A stretch of 15,609 bases of DNA from Patescibacteria group bacterium (lineage in GTDB: Bacteria > Patescibacteriota > Minisyncoccia > Minisyncoccales > CG1-02-41-26), in assembly GCA_018830365.1 (NCBI GenBank), contig JAHJSK010000082.1, positions 1-15,609 of the forward strand, read 5' to 3'. Below the pieces are notes generated by a model, which did no database searches, was not told where the DNA came from, and saw only the letters and a program-made list of their open reading frames with translations. Below are positions 1-6,269 of this stretch, piece after piece. Numbering within the stretch: position 1 is the first letter of the stretch; each line of letters opens with the position of its first letter. The translations under genes were made by a program, and so were the position numbers.

Positions 1-2
1 AA

Positions 3-281
3 ATTGAAGAAAAAAACTTTGAAAAAATTTTAGAAAAAATTTCAAAAGAGTATAAAAAACAATTCAAAGGTAAAGATTTGGAAGATAGAGAGAATTGGCT
101 TGACTATTTGTATGATGATTTTGGAAAAAATAGAGGGTGGATAAAAGATGTTGAAAAAGAAATAAAAGACGGACAAATGAAAACAGGATTACGGGGAAAA
201 ATAGGACTCGAGGAACAAATTAAAAAAATAATTGAAGAAAAAATAGAAGAAAAAGCGAAAGAAAAAAAATTGAGAAAATAG
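3..281 (+). CDS. 3' end of an unidentified charged protein (5'-partial)
   Basis: The frame is open from the left edge of the window to a TAG stop at 279-281, so only the last 92 codons are present; the real start lies outside. An in-frame TTG at 78 could be read as a start, but the same reading frame continues upstream without a stop and with the same composition, so a 5'-truncated gene is more likely. The visible protein is very rich in Lys and Glu, with one less charged stretch (RENWLDYLYDDFGKNRGW) and a coiled-coil-like Lys/Glu tail. No family is recognised. It may be the tail of another large charged protein like those at 1525 and 7298. The first 34-base palindrome begins 18 bases after its stop. 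Confidence 0.6.
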   Translation: MEEKNFEKILEKISKEYKKQFKGKDLEDRENWLDYLYDDFGKNRGWIKDVEKEIKDGQMKTGLRGKIGLEEQIKKIIEEKIEEKAKEKKLRK

Positions 282-299
282 CGGAGATAGAGCAAAAAT

Positions 300-333
300 A
301 ACATTCCAACATTCTCAAGAATGTTGGAATGTT
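300..333. repeat. 34-base palindrome, copy 1 (CA loop)
   Basis: Two perfect 16-base arms (left arm AACATTCCAACATTCT) surround a 2-base CA centre. The arms extend by one further T-A pair (299/334). The right arm ends 7 bases before the preferred ATG of the next gene. The same palindrome occurs near 1326, 5492, 6362 and 7250, and its right half at 1494. Copies with a CA centre share the left flank CAAAAATAACATTCC; copies with a TG centre share a different flank. Confidence 0.95.
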
Positions 334-340
334 AAAAAAT

Positions 341-640
341 ATGGAAAAAGTTGAAAAAATAAAAAAAATACTGAAAGAACAAAAGGATGAATTAAGAAAA
401 AAATATGAAATAAAAGAAATTGGCATCTTTGGTTCTTATTTGAAAAAAGAGCAAAAACAAGATAGTGATTTTGACATACTTATAGATTTTGAACCAAATT
501 CAGGGGTAGATCTTTTAAAGTTCATCAACTTAGAAAATTATTTAAGCGACCTTTTGGGAATAAAAGTTGATTTGGTGATGAAGTCTGCCCTAAAGCCAAG
601 AATAGGAAAACATATTTTAAAAAATGTAGTTTATTTATGA
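341..640 (+). CDS. mntA: MntA-type minimal nucleotidyltransferase antitoxin
   Basis: A 99-residue protein of the minimal nucleotidyltransferase (MNT, COG1669-like) family. The catalytic GSX10DXD signature is exact: G31-S32, ten residues, then D43-F-D45. A later Asp in KVDLVM fits the third metal ligand. In the characterised HepT/MntA toxin-antitoxin system, the MNT protein neutralises its HEPN partner by adding AMP groups to a Tyr in the toxin's RX4HXY motif. The partner is the next gene, whose ATG overlaps this stop by four bases (ATGA), so translation is probably coupled. An in-frame ATG at 329 exists, but it lies inside the right arm of the palindrome. ATG 341 is preferred because other genes in this window begin just after the palindrome plus an A/T-rich spacer. 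No Shine-Dalgarno sequence is visible. Confidence 0.88.
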   Translation: MEKVEKIKKILKEQKDELRKKYEIKEIGIFGSYLKKEQKQDSDFDILIDFEPNSGVDLLKFINLENYLSDLLGIKVDLVMKSALKPRIGKHILKNVVYL

Positions 641-1002
641 AAAGAGAAATTGGCGATTATATTCAAGATATTGTTGATGCTATGAATAAATCTGCAGGAT
701 TTATTGAAAATATGAGTTATGATGATTTTATTGAAGATGAAAAAACTATTTTTGCAATGATAAGAGCATTAGAAGTTGTCGGTGAGGCTGTTAAAAATAT
801 TCCTAAAAAATTTAGAGAAAAATATCCAGAGATACCGTGGCGAGATATGGCGGGTATGCGAGATAAATTAATCCATGAATACTTCGGAGTAAATTCAGTT
901 CTGTTGTGGAAAACAGCAAAAGAGAAAATGCCATTGCTTAAACCTTTGTTTGAAAAAATGTTAGAGGATTTTCAAAACTTTGAACAAAAATTAATCAAAT
1001 AA
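637..1002 (+). CDS. hepT: HepT-type HEPN toxin (DUF86 family)
   Basis: A 121-residue all-helical protein of the HepT/DUF86 (COG2361) HEPN family. Its hallmark RX4HXY motif is complete: R75, H80 and Y82 in GMRDKLIHEYFGV. In characterised members the Arg and His form the RNase site, and the Tyr is the residue adenylylated by MntA. Residues 40-55 (a helix with RALEVVGEAVKNIP) match the usual family core. Gene order antitoxin then toxin and the 4-base overlap with mntA support a functional toxin-antitoxin operon. The intact catalytic motif contrasts with the three other HEPN proteins in this window, which lack any RX4-6H. The stop is followed directly by a dyad-rich repeat that could end the transcript, although it has no T-run. 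Confidence 0.9.
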   Translation: MKREIGDYIQDIVDAMNKSAGFIENMSYDDFIEDEKTIFAMIRALEVVGEAVKNIPKKFREKYPEIPWRDMAGMRDKLIHEYFGVNSVLLWKTAKEKMPLLKPLFEKMLEDFQNFEQKLIK

Positions 1003-1068
1003 ACCCCAGACATTTGGGTGGAATATTAAATTTTAACTAAATGTTTGGGGTGTATTTTCAGCACTCGC
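1003..1068. repeat. 66-base direct repeat, copy A, with internal dyad
   Basis: This block begins at the base after the hepT stop. It is nearly the same as 1133-1198, shifted by 130 bases. Inside, ACCCCAGACATTT (1003-1015) can pair with AAATGTTTGGGGT about 20 bases further on, with one G.T pair, giving a 13-base stem. The right end (TATTTTCAGCACTCGCTT) resembles the left end of the composite elements at 5369, 6270 and 7130. Confidence 0.85.
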
Positions 1069-1132
1069 TTGATGAAGAATTCTATGGAATTAAAGGAATT
1101 AAAATTAACACGGGAGCAAAAAAAGGAAATAT

Positions 1133-1198
1133 ACCCCAGACATTTGGGTGGGGTATTAAATTTCAACTAAATGTCTAGGATATATTTTCTGCACTTGC
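1133..1198. repeat. 66-base direct repeat, copy B
   Basis: Second copy of the block at 1003-1068. The left dyad arm ACCCCAGACATTT is identical. The right arm has drifted to AAATGTCTAGGAT, so the stem is weaker here. Its end, TTTTCTGCACTTGCTCCGG, lines up with TTATCTGCACTTGCCTCGCC at the left of the composite element at 6270. This marks it as the start of a degenerate element of the same family. Confidence 0.85.
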
Positions 1199-1201
1199 TC
1201 C

Positions 1202-1230
1202 GGAAAGCAAAAATTTCATTTTTGTTTTCC
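1202..1230. repeat. 13-base-stem hairpin in degenerate composite element
   Basis: GGAAAGCAAAAAT pairs with ATTTTTGTTTTCC around a TTC loop, with one G.T pair. It is followed by CTCGCTCCGTTTGAAAATAA. That is close to the CTCGCTTCGTTTGATAATAA that follows the GC-rich hairpin in the elements at 5369, 6270 and 7130. The hairpin sits in the same position but with an unrelated, AT-rich sequence, as if the hairpin module had been swapped. Confidence 0.75.
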
Positions 1231-1240
1231 CTCGCTCCGT

Positions 1241-1327
1241 TTGAAAATAAACAAAATTGGTCAAAAATATAATCTGGATTTGATTTTAGCTTTTGGTTCT
1301 CAAATAAATATTTTTAAACAAAAATAA
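1241..1327 (+). pseudogene. Truncated MNT nucleotidyltransferase remnant
   Basis: A 28-codon frame starting at TTG 1241 reads INKIGQKYNLDLILAFGSQ and then ends at TAA 1325-1327. This is the typical N-terminus of a minimal nucleotidyltransferase: a helix, a KYNLDLILAFGS strand and the GS of the active site. Everything after GSQ, including the DXD metal ligands, is missing. The stop overlaps the first bases of palindrome copy 2, so the gene appears to have been cut exactly where that repeat begins. It lies between the CTCGCTCCGTTTGA segment and the palindrome, which are almost adjacent in other copies. It is too short to be functional. The resemblance is by eye, but the FGSQ match to the intact gene at 6793 (IIFGSQ) is clear. 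Confidence 0.55.
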
Positions 1328-1359
1328 CATTCCAACATTCTCAAGAATGTTGGAAAGCA
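1326..1359. repeat. 34-base palindrome, copy 2 (CA loop, right end decayed)
   Basis: Same sequence as copy 1 through TTGGAA; the last four bases differ (AGCA instead of TGTT), so 12 base pairs remain (TTCCAACATTCT with AGAATGTTGGAA). It has the same left flank as copy 1 (CAAAAATAACATTCC). This is the only copy not followed directly by a start codon; the next gene begins 165 bases later behind a half copy. Confidence 0.9.
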
Positions 1360-1392
1360 TTTATTTTGAAAACAAACAGGCTATTTGAATAA

Positions 1393-1426
1393 ACCCCTCA
1401 CCTTTTTGTTCAAAAAGGTGAGGGGT
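1393..1426. repeat. Perfect 15-base-stem hairpin
   Basis: ACCCCTCACCTTTTT pairs perfectly with AAAAAGGTGAGGGGT around a GTTC loop. No T-run follows on either strand, so it is a poor intrinsic terminator. The arm core CCCTCACCTTTTT recurs exactly in another perfect hairpin at 15487-15525, which points to a dispersed repeat family. Confidence 0.85.
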
Positions 1427-1454
1427 AAATTAATCATCCCATTGCTACATCTCG

Positions 1455-1510
1455 CCAGTGCAATTTTTCTCGGAGAGAAAAATTGCATATCTGGAGAATG
1501 TTGGAATGTT
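1455..1510. repeat. Hairpin joined to a half copy of the palindrome, upstream of the 912-residue gene
   Basis: TGCAATTTTTCTC (1459-1471) and GAGAAAAATTGCA (1475-1487) form a perfect 13-base stem with a GGA loop. CCAG/CTGG continue the stem across a 3-base bulge. The last G of that stem begins GAGAATGTTGGAATGTT (1494-1510), the exact right half of the TG-centred palindrome. The left half has been replaced by this other hairpin. After it comes the usual A/T spacer and ATG 1525, 14 bases away, the same spacing as at 6410 and 7298. Confidence 0.85.
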
Positions 1511-1524
1511 AAAATGATAAAAAT

Positions 1525-4263
1525 ATGGAAAAATATATTGGAAAAAAATTTGACTTTGACGGAGAGGTTCGAGGAGGACAAGCAATAGAAAAATATGAGA
1601 AAAAACGAAGTCCCCGAGAAGACGAGGAGTTTGTTTCGGGTCATTCCCAAAGATGGAATAGAGGTGGAAGTGGGGACGAAAAAAAGGGGACGGAAAAAGA
1701 AAACCCAATTTCGTTGTTGCCCGAAGAAAAACTTGAAAAAATAGAGGGCGAAGAAAAACCAAAAATGAAAGATGAAGTAGAAAGCGTAAATGTCTCGGAC
1801 GCGGAAAAAGAAAAAATAGAAATTGAGAAGGAAATTGAGAATGATAAAACGAAATACAAAAAATATTATAAAGAATTTAAGGAAAAATATTATCAAGAAT
1901 TTATTTCGAAAGGAAAAGACGAAAAAAATGCGAGAGTGGAAGCAAGCAAAAAAGCGAGGTGGCAAGCTATTTTAGAAGTGGTTGGACAAAAAGTGGAACA
2001 GGTTTCTTACTTTTTTTTGAGCGAAGAAGAGGTAAAAGCATTAGAGGAATTAAAACAAAAAGACCCCGCGAAATTTGAAGAAGAATTTAGAAAAATATCG
2101 CGGGAAACTTGGCAATTTGCTTTTCATGGTTTTTTGAAAAAAAATCCGAACACTGGAAAGAAAACGCTTTCTATTGATTTGGATGTAAAGGTTTGTCAAG
2201 GGTTATTTAAAAAAGCAGGGTTTAAAAATATAGAAAATGCCAAATATATTGCGCCGGGGAAATCTCTTCCAAAATATCTTAATATAGACACCTCAGGGAA
2301 TGTAGGAATAGGAGTAAAAGGCAAAATCGCTCATATAGATCACCATCTTTGGTTTTTAGGGAAAAAAGATATTTGCGCGGCTCGATGGGTTTATTTGGCT
2401 CTTTTGTCCAAAGGGTTTTTAGAAAAAACCCCTATTTTAAATGAATTGACACGACTTGTTTCACGAATGGACAGGGCAGAATTTTTTGAAATAGAGGACT
2501 ATTTTGAACAAGGACACAAAGCCATTGCTGGCTTATTGTATGGGGTTCAATTTAAACAATTATACGAATTTTTTACAGATGCGATAAAAGAAAAAAATGC
2601 GATAAAAGAAAAATTAAAAGAGGACAAAGATTTAACAAGTGGTGAAAAGGAAAAATTGGAAAAAATTCTAAAAGAAAATCCTGTGGTAAAAATTCTTTCC
2701 GATAAAGAATTAGAAAGCTACAATTTATTAAAAGCCAGCGAAAGACAAAAAGAAAATAATAAAAAATCAAAAAAGATATTAGAGAAATTAAGAGAAGATG
2801 GGTTTATTATTAAAACAAAATTTGGCGAAGTAGTTATTGATATTGGCAAAAAAATACCATGCGGGTATCAAGCGGTAAGGGCTTATGGATGTCCGGGTTA
2901 TGTGATTTATGATTCGGAGAACAATAGTTTTTTTATTACCATAAATAAAGCTGATTTATCCAATGTTGACATTGAGCAAGGAGAGGTTGTCAGGCAAACT
3001 ATGAAGACGCATCCTCCATATTTGAAGGAACCTTTGGTGGTGTCGCTCGGAGAAATAATTGAAAAATTAGGCAGAAAAATTCCAGAAAAAGGAGGATTGA
3101 AAGAATATTGCGAGGCGCAAGAAATGGATTTGAGATTCAAAAAATTTATTGTTAGCCCCGTGCTCGGCAGGAATAGATATATCACTCGGAAATTAGATAG
3201 ATTTGCTGTTTTCCCAGATGGATTTAAACCTAAAAGAGAATATTATAAAGTTAGGATTAAAAAAATTGATCGCGACGAAAAAGGCGAATTTTATCTTTTA
3301 GAGGTGTTGGACGACGAAATTGGAAACGAAGCGCGGGTTGGAATAGAGGAAATAAAAGATGCAATAAATGGTTTTTTGGAAACTAATTTTTTAGATAAGA
3401 TACTTGAACTTAAATCACTTCCAGATGCGCCGACAAAAGGAGATTTGATGTATGTGGGCGCCGAAGAATTTAATGCTGATTTTATAAGGTCTGTTGCGAA
3501 AAAAGCTATAAGAAGCGAGGAAATAAGAAAGTTTAAAGTCCAAAAAAATGTGGGAGAAATAGTAATTAGCGATTCTGTGCTTGAACAGTTATGCGATTTG
3601 GTTAATAAATGGTTTTTGGATAAAGCAAGCGAAAAAGCAATGGCAATAGAGGCCGGAAAAATAAAAGACAAAGAACCAAAAAAAGAAGCAGGGGACAAGG
3701 AACTAATAGAAAAAATAAAAAATAAAATAAATGATTTTTTAAATTTTCGTTATCCAGGGGCAGGATTTAAAATAGTTGAAACTTCGCCAGGGAGAGAGCT
3801 TTTAAAGTTTGTGGGCGCCGATGAATTTAATAATGATTTTATAAAACGCGTTGCAACGGAAGCAATGGAAACATTAGAAAGCATAAAGGGAAAAATAAAA
3901 ATTGGCGATGTTAATTTTGAGAAAATATGTGATTTAATTAGGGAATGGTTTTTCAATAAAGCAAGAGAAAAAGTTGACGCAAAACCGGAAAAGATTATCA
4001 AACAAACAATAAAGGAGGTATCAGCAGAAGGGTCGGGAAAGGAAAAAACAAAAATAGAAAAAAAGATAGATGAATTTTTGAAAAGAAAATTGCTGGCGGA
4101 ATTACCAGAGATTGAAGAAAAGTTGAGAGAAAGATTAAAAGACAATAAGGATTATAAAGATTTGACTAAAGAAGAAAAAAAGGCAAAAATTAAAGAGATT
4201 GCTCAAAAAATTTTGGAAGATTCAGAAGAAAAATTTAAAAATACAGAATTTTATGAAAAATAA
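1525..4263 (+). CDS. 912-residue charged protein with DHH-phosphoesterase-like core and duplicated C-terminal domain
   Basis: No full-length family is recognised. Residues 1-150 are Lys/Glu-rich and probably disordered or coiled coil. Residues 215-320 carry motifs in the order seen in DHH phosphoesterases: SIDLDV (D218, D220), NIDTSG (D255), HIDHH (D272-H273-H274) and SRMDRAEF (D316). These could bind two metals and support hydrolysis of a phosphodiester or short oligonucleotide, but that function is inferred. A GCPGYVIYDSENNSFFITI stretch near 460 may be part of a second lobe; the GGHxxAAG motif of classic DHHA1 domains is not seen. About residues 611-707 and 732-819 are a tandem duplication (YVGAEEFNADFI versus FVGADEFNNDFI; NKWFLDKA versus REWFFNKA). 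A Lys/Glu helical tail follows. No signal peptide or membrane segment is visible, so it is probably cytoplasmic. The start follows the half palindrome by 14 bases. It is probably co-transcribed with the next three genes. Confidence 0.8.
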   Translation: MEKYIGKKFDFDGEVRGGQAIEKYEKKRSPREDEEFVSGHSQRWNRGGSGDEKKGTEKENPISLLPEEKLEKIEGEEKPKMKDEVESVNVSDAEKEKIEIEKEIENDKTKYKKYYKEFKEKYYQEFISKGKDEKNARVEASKKARWQAILEVVGQKVEQVSYFFLSEEEVKALEELKQKDPAKFEEEFRKISRETWQFAFHGFLKKNPNTGKKTLSIDLDVKVCQGLFKKAGFKNIENAKYIAPGKSLPKYLNIDTSGNVGIGVKGKIAHIDHHLWFLGKKDICAARWVYLALLSKGFLEKTPILNELTRLVSRMDRAEFFEIEDYFEQGHKAIAGLLYGVQFKQLYEFFTDAIKEKNAIKEKLKEDKDLTSGEKEKLEKILKENPVVKILSDKELESYNLLKASERQKENNKKSKKILEKLREDGFIIKTKFGEVVIDIGKKIPCGYQAVRAYGCPGYVIYDSENNSFFITINKADLSNVDIEQGEVVRQTMKTHPPYLKEPLVVSLGEIIEKLGRKIPEKGGLKEYCEAQEMDLRFKKFIVSPVLGRNRYITRKLDRFAVFPDGFKPKREYYKVRIKKIDRDEKGEFYLLEVLDDEIGNEARVGIEEIKDAINGFLETNFLDKILELKSLPDAPTKGDLMYVGAEEFNADFIRSVAKKAIRSEEIRKFKVQKNVGEIVISDSVLEQLCDLVNKWFLDKASEKAMAIEAGKIKDKEPKKEAGDKELIEKIKNKINDFLNFRYPGAGFKIVETSPGRELLKFVGADEFNNDFIKRVATEAMETLESIKGKIKIGDVNFEKICDLIREWFFNKAREKVDAKPEKIIKQTIKEVSAEGSGKEKTKIEKKIDEFLKRKLLAELPEIEEKLRERLKDNKDYKDLTKEEKKAKIKEIAQKILEDSEEKFKNTEFYEK

Positions 4264-4280
4264 AGAATTTTATGAAAAAA
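4245..4280 (+). repeat. Tandem 16-base duplication at a gene junction
   Basis: AGAATTTTATGAAAAA occurs at 4245-4260 and again at 4264-4279, separated only by the TAA stop of the large gene. In the first copy the ATG is out of frame inside the large gene; in the second it is the start codon of the next gene. The downstream start region therefore looks like a copy of the upstream gene's tail. Confidence 0.85.
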
Positions 4281-4631
4281 ACGCAAAATAATAATTTAAA
4301 TGAGGAGCAGGCAAAATTAAGCGAGGAGCAAATAAAAGAATTATTAAAAGCTCAAGGCAGGAAGCTGGGATTTTTGGTTGCGTCTGCCAATATCAGCGAC
4401 GAAGAAAAAGCAGGTTTCATAAAAATAATACCGGAAATGTCTTTGGAACAAGTTGCTCGTTTGATTAAAATTTTGGAAACAAAATACATTGGCGAAAAAA
4501 CCCAAGACATTGACAAGCAATTTAAAAAGGATTTAGAGGAAATAAAGAGTAAATACGAGGAAAAAAGGGAAGAGCTAAACAAAGACACTTTGGACAAACT
4601 TCAAAAAATAGCAGAAAAAGCGAAATTTTAA
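4272..4631 (+). CDS. Small helical, coiled-coil protein of unknown function
   Basis: A 119-residue, highly charged protein without a known family. Residues 1-30 are Asn/Glu/Gln/Lys-rich. Residues 30-75 are a less charged helical section (GRKLGFLVASANISDEEKAGF, then EMSLEQVARLIKIL). Residues 75-119 form a probable coiled coil. No membrane segment, signal peptide or catalytic motif is visible. It begins eight bases after the stop of the 912-residue gene and ends 13 bases before the next MNT gene, so all four genes up to 5368 are probably one transcript. The 912-residue protein also ends in a Lys/Glu helix, so a physical partnership is possible but unproven. Its last bases (CGAAATTTTA) are repeated upstream of the second MNT gene at 5570. 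Confidence 0.7.
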   Translation: MKKTQNNNLNEEQAKLSEEQIKELLKAQGRKLGFLVASANISDEEKAGFIKIIPEMSLEQVARLIKILETKYIGEKTQDIDKQFKKDLEEIKSKYEEKREELNKDTLDKLQKIAEKAKF

Positions 4632-4644
4632 AAAGCCCGGCATT

Positions 4645-4980
4645 ATGACAAACAAAAATATTTATCAAAAAGAAATATCGCGTATTAAAAAAGCGCTGGT
4701 TGAAAATTATAAACCTGAAAAGATTATTCTTTTTGGCTCTTGCGTTAAGGGCGAAATGACCGAAGATAGCGATCTTGATTTTGTAATTATTAAAAAAAGT
4801 AAAGATCCGAAAACAGAAAGAACAAAAAATATATATAATATATTGAATAAATTAGAAAATAGACTTCCTTGCGATGTTTTAACTTATACGCCAAAAGAAT
4901 TCGAAAACAGATTAAATTTAGGAGATTTTTTTGTTAAAGACATTGTTAAAGAAGGTAAAATTTTATATGAAAAAAAATAA
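4645..4980 (+). CDS. MNT nucleotidyltransferase, tandem copy 1
   Basis: A 111-residue minimal nucleotidyltransferase. Its signature is complete: LFG31-S32, ten residues, D43-L-D45. A later Asp in the strand PCDVLTYT is a plausible third metal ligand. The C-terminal LGDFFVKDIVKEGKILYE is typical of MNT proteins paired with COG1895-type HEPN proteins. It overlaps the downstream HEPN gene by 14 bases, so the two are translated as a pair. The likely role is antitoxin or modifier of that HEPN partner. The first ~102 bases differ from the copy at 5570 at about nine positions by eye, while the middle has diverged much more. This copy has no palindrome in front and is probably expressed from upstream. 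Confidence 0.88.
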   Translation: MTNKNIYQKEISRIKKALVENYKPEKIILFGSCVKGEMTEDSDLDFVIIKKSKDPKTERTKNIYNILNKLENRLPCDVLTYTPKEFENRLNLGDFFVKDIVKEGKILYEKK

Positions 4981-5368
4981 TTTATTAAAACTATCTCAAG
5001 AATGGTTTACTAAAGGGGATCATGATATTAATTCCGCTCAAATTATTTTTAATGAAAAAGGATTTACAGATACTATTTGTTTTCTTTGCCAGCAGGCAAC
5101 TGAAAAATATTTAAAAGGTTATTTGGTTTTCAATAATATAAACCCGAAGAAAACTCATGAGCTTTCTGAATTAGTCCAACGTTGCGGAAAAATAGATAAA
5201 AATATTTTAGATTATTTGGAAGAAATAAATATTTTGAATCATTATTATATTGAAGCCAGATATCCAATGGATGCGCCAATATTCTATTCTTATGAAGAAG
5301 CAAAACAAACAATTAAAATCACGGAAAGTATTATTAAATTTATTGCTGATAAAATCATTAAAATTTAA
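4967..5368 (+). CDS. HEPN-domain protein, tandem copy 1 (no RNase motif)
   Basis: A 133-residue HEPN protein (PF05168/COG1895 type). Landmarks are a first helix with KGDHDINSAQIIF, the CQQATEKYLKGYLV helix, THELSELV, and the conserved YYIEARYP near residue 100. There is no RX4-6H motif, so the RNase activity of HepT-type toxins is not expected; many MNT-linked HEPN proteins of this type share that feature. ATG 4967 is preferred over an in-frame TTG at 4931 because the homologous copy starts at the same point and GAAGG lies upstream. It overlaps the MNT gene by 14 bases. The last ~25 coding bases and the sequence beyond the stop are almost the same as in copy 2. Confidence 0.87.
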   Translation: MKKNNLLKLSQEWFTKGDHDINSAQIIFNEKGFTDTICFLCQQATEKYLKGYLVFNNINPKKTHELSELVQRCGKIDKNILDYLEEINILNHYYIEARYPMDAPIFYSYEEAKQTIKITESIIKFIADKIIKI

Positions 5369-5525
5369 AAATACTTTGTGTTATCTACACTTCGCCTCGC
5401 CTCGCTGGAGCTACGGCGAAGCGGGCTCGTCCCGCTGGAGCTACGGCGAAGCGGGTCGTCCCGCTTAGCGGGACTCGCTTCGTTTGATAATAACATTCCG
5501 ACATTCTTGAGAATGTTGGAATAAT
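5369..5525. repeat. Composite palindrome element, copy at 5369
   Basis: This element fills the gap between the first and second MNT-HEPN pair. In order it holds: (1) TTATCTACACTT; (2) a GC-rich unit CGCTGGAGCTACGGCGAAGC followed by GGG, present twice 30 bases apart (5403 and 5433); (3) a 7-base-pair hairpin GTCCCGC-TTA-GCGGGAC (5458-5474); (4) TCGCTTCGTTTGATAA; (5) palindrome copy 3 (5492-5525, TG centre). In the palindrome the left arm has CCGACATT, giving one G.T pair, and the outermost right bases are lost. The GC content is far above that of the flanking genes. Related elements are at 6270 and 7130. Confidence 0.92.
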
Positions 5526-5569
5526 AAAAAGTATAGATGAGTAAACGAAATTTTAAAAAACCCGGCATT

Positions 5570-5902
5570 ATGACAAACAAAAATATTTATCAAAAAGAAA
5601 TATCACGGATTAAAAAAGTAATAGTTGAAAATTACAAACCCGAAAAGATTATTCTTTTTGGCTCTTGCGCTTTTGGAAAAATAAAACCCTCAAGCGATAT
5701 TGATATGTTAATAATTAAGAAAAGTCAGAAAAGACGAATTGAGCGAATTCAAGATGTTCTTTTTATGATTGACAATAATCTGCCTTTTGAGCCATTGGTC
5801 TATACTCCATTGGAAATTAAAAAAAGGTTGGCATTAGGCGATTTCTTTGTTAAAAATATTTTAGAAAAAGGAAAAATACTTTATGAAAAACAAATTATTT
5901 AA
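5570..5902 (+). CDS. MNT nucleotidyltransferase, tandem copy 2
   Basis: A 110-residue minimal nucleotidyltransferase with the full signature G31-S32, ten residues, D43-I-D45 (FGSCAFGKIKPSSDID). ATG 5570 matches the start of copy 1. An in-frame ATG at 5537, 11 bases after the palindrome, would add 11 residues (MSKRNFKKPGI). Those codons overlay bases copied from the end of the small gene at 4272, so they look like duplication debris, although translation from 5537 cannot be excluded. The 5' end and C-terminal LALGDFFVKNILEKGKILYE resemble copy 1 closely; the centre differs. It overlaps the next HEPN gene by 20 bases and probably modifies or neutralises it. Confidence 0.87.
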   Translation: MTNKNIYQKEISRIKKVIVENYKPEKIILFGSCAFGKIKPSSDIDMLIIKKSQKRRIERIQDVLFMIDNNLPFEPLVYTPLEIKKRLALGDFFVKNILEKGKILYEKQII

Positions 5903-6269
5903 AGAATGGATTATTAAAGCTCAAAATGATTTAGAAACCGCGCAAATTCTTTTTAGAGAAAAGGGACCAACAGACACTTTATGCTTTCATTGTCATCAAG
6001 CAGTAGAGAAATATCTAAAAGCGTTTTTGATTTATCATCAAATTGAGTTTGAAAAAATTCACGACCTTTGGAAATTGACTAAAGACTGCGCGATTAAAGA
6101 CAAAGAAATTTTAAAATTTGAAAAAGAGTTAAAAATCTTAAATGGGCATTATATTGAATCTCGATATCCGCCAGAAATTACAACTTATTCCCAAAAAGAA
6201 ATTAAAAAAGTTTTGAAAATAGCCGAAGAGATAGCTAAATTTATTGCCGATAAAATCATTAAAATTTAA
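5883..6269 (+). CDS. HEPN-domain protein, tandem copy 2 (no RNase motif)
   Basis: A 128-residue HEPN protein of the same type as the one at 4967. It has the KAQNDLETAQILF helix, CHQAVEKYLKAFLI, IHDLWKLT, and HYIESRYP. No RX4-6H motif is present. ATG 5883 lies inside the 3' end of the MNT gene (20-base overlap) with AAGGAAAA upstream, which may serve as a weak ribosome binding site. The last ten residues (KFIADKIIKI) equal those of copy 1, and the DNA stays nearly identical across the stop into the next composite element. The two pairs therefore arose by duplication or exchange of a unit that includes the downstream element. Confidence 0.87.
   Translation: MKNKLFKEWIIKAQNDLETAQILFREKGPTDTLCFHCHQAVEKYLKAFLIYHQIEFEKIHDLWKLTKDCAIKDKEILKFEKELKILNGHYIESRYPPEITTYSQKEIKKVLKIAEEIAKFIADKIIKI

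Noticed and set aside
300..340. Palindromes as intrinsic terminators
   Set aside because: They are AT-rich, lack a downstream T-run on the plus strand, and sit against the next start codon. In copies 1 and 2 the minus-strand side has ATTTTTG, but no minus-strand gene needs a terminator there.
1072..1170. 32-codon frame (MKNSMELKELKLTREQKKEI, then repeat-derived residues)
   Set aside because: Its second half is translated from the dyad repeat at 1133 and it resembles no known protein; it may be gene debris but cannot be supported as a gene.
1381..1965. Long minus-strand open frame over the start of the 912-residue gene
   Set aside because: Its protein is a run of Phe, Ile and Ser, the mirror of Lys/Glu/Asn-rich codons on the plus strand, and it crosses a hairpin and repeats. 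The same holds for other minus-strand frames over 1525-11221.
5250..5468. Plus-strand open frame running from the HEPN gene into the composite element
   Set aside because: It lies in another frame over the clear HEPN gene, and its end (WSYGEAG repeats) is just a translation of the GC-rich units.
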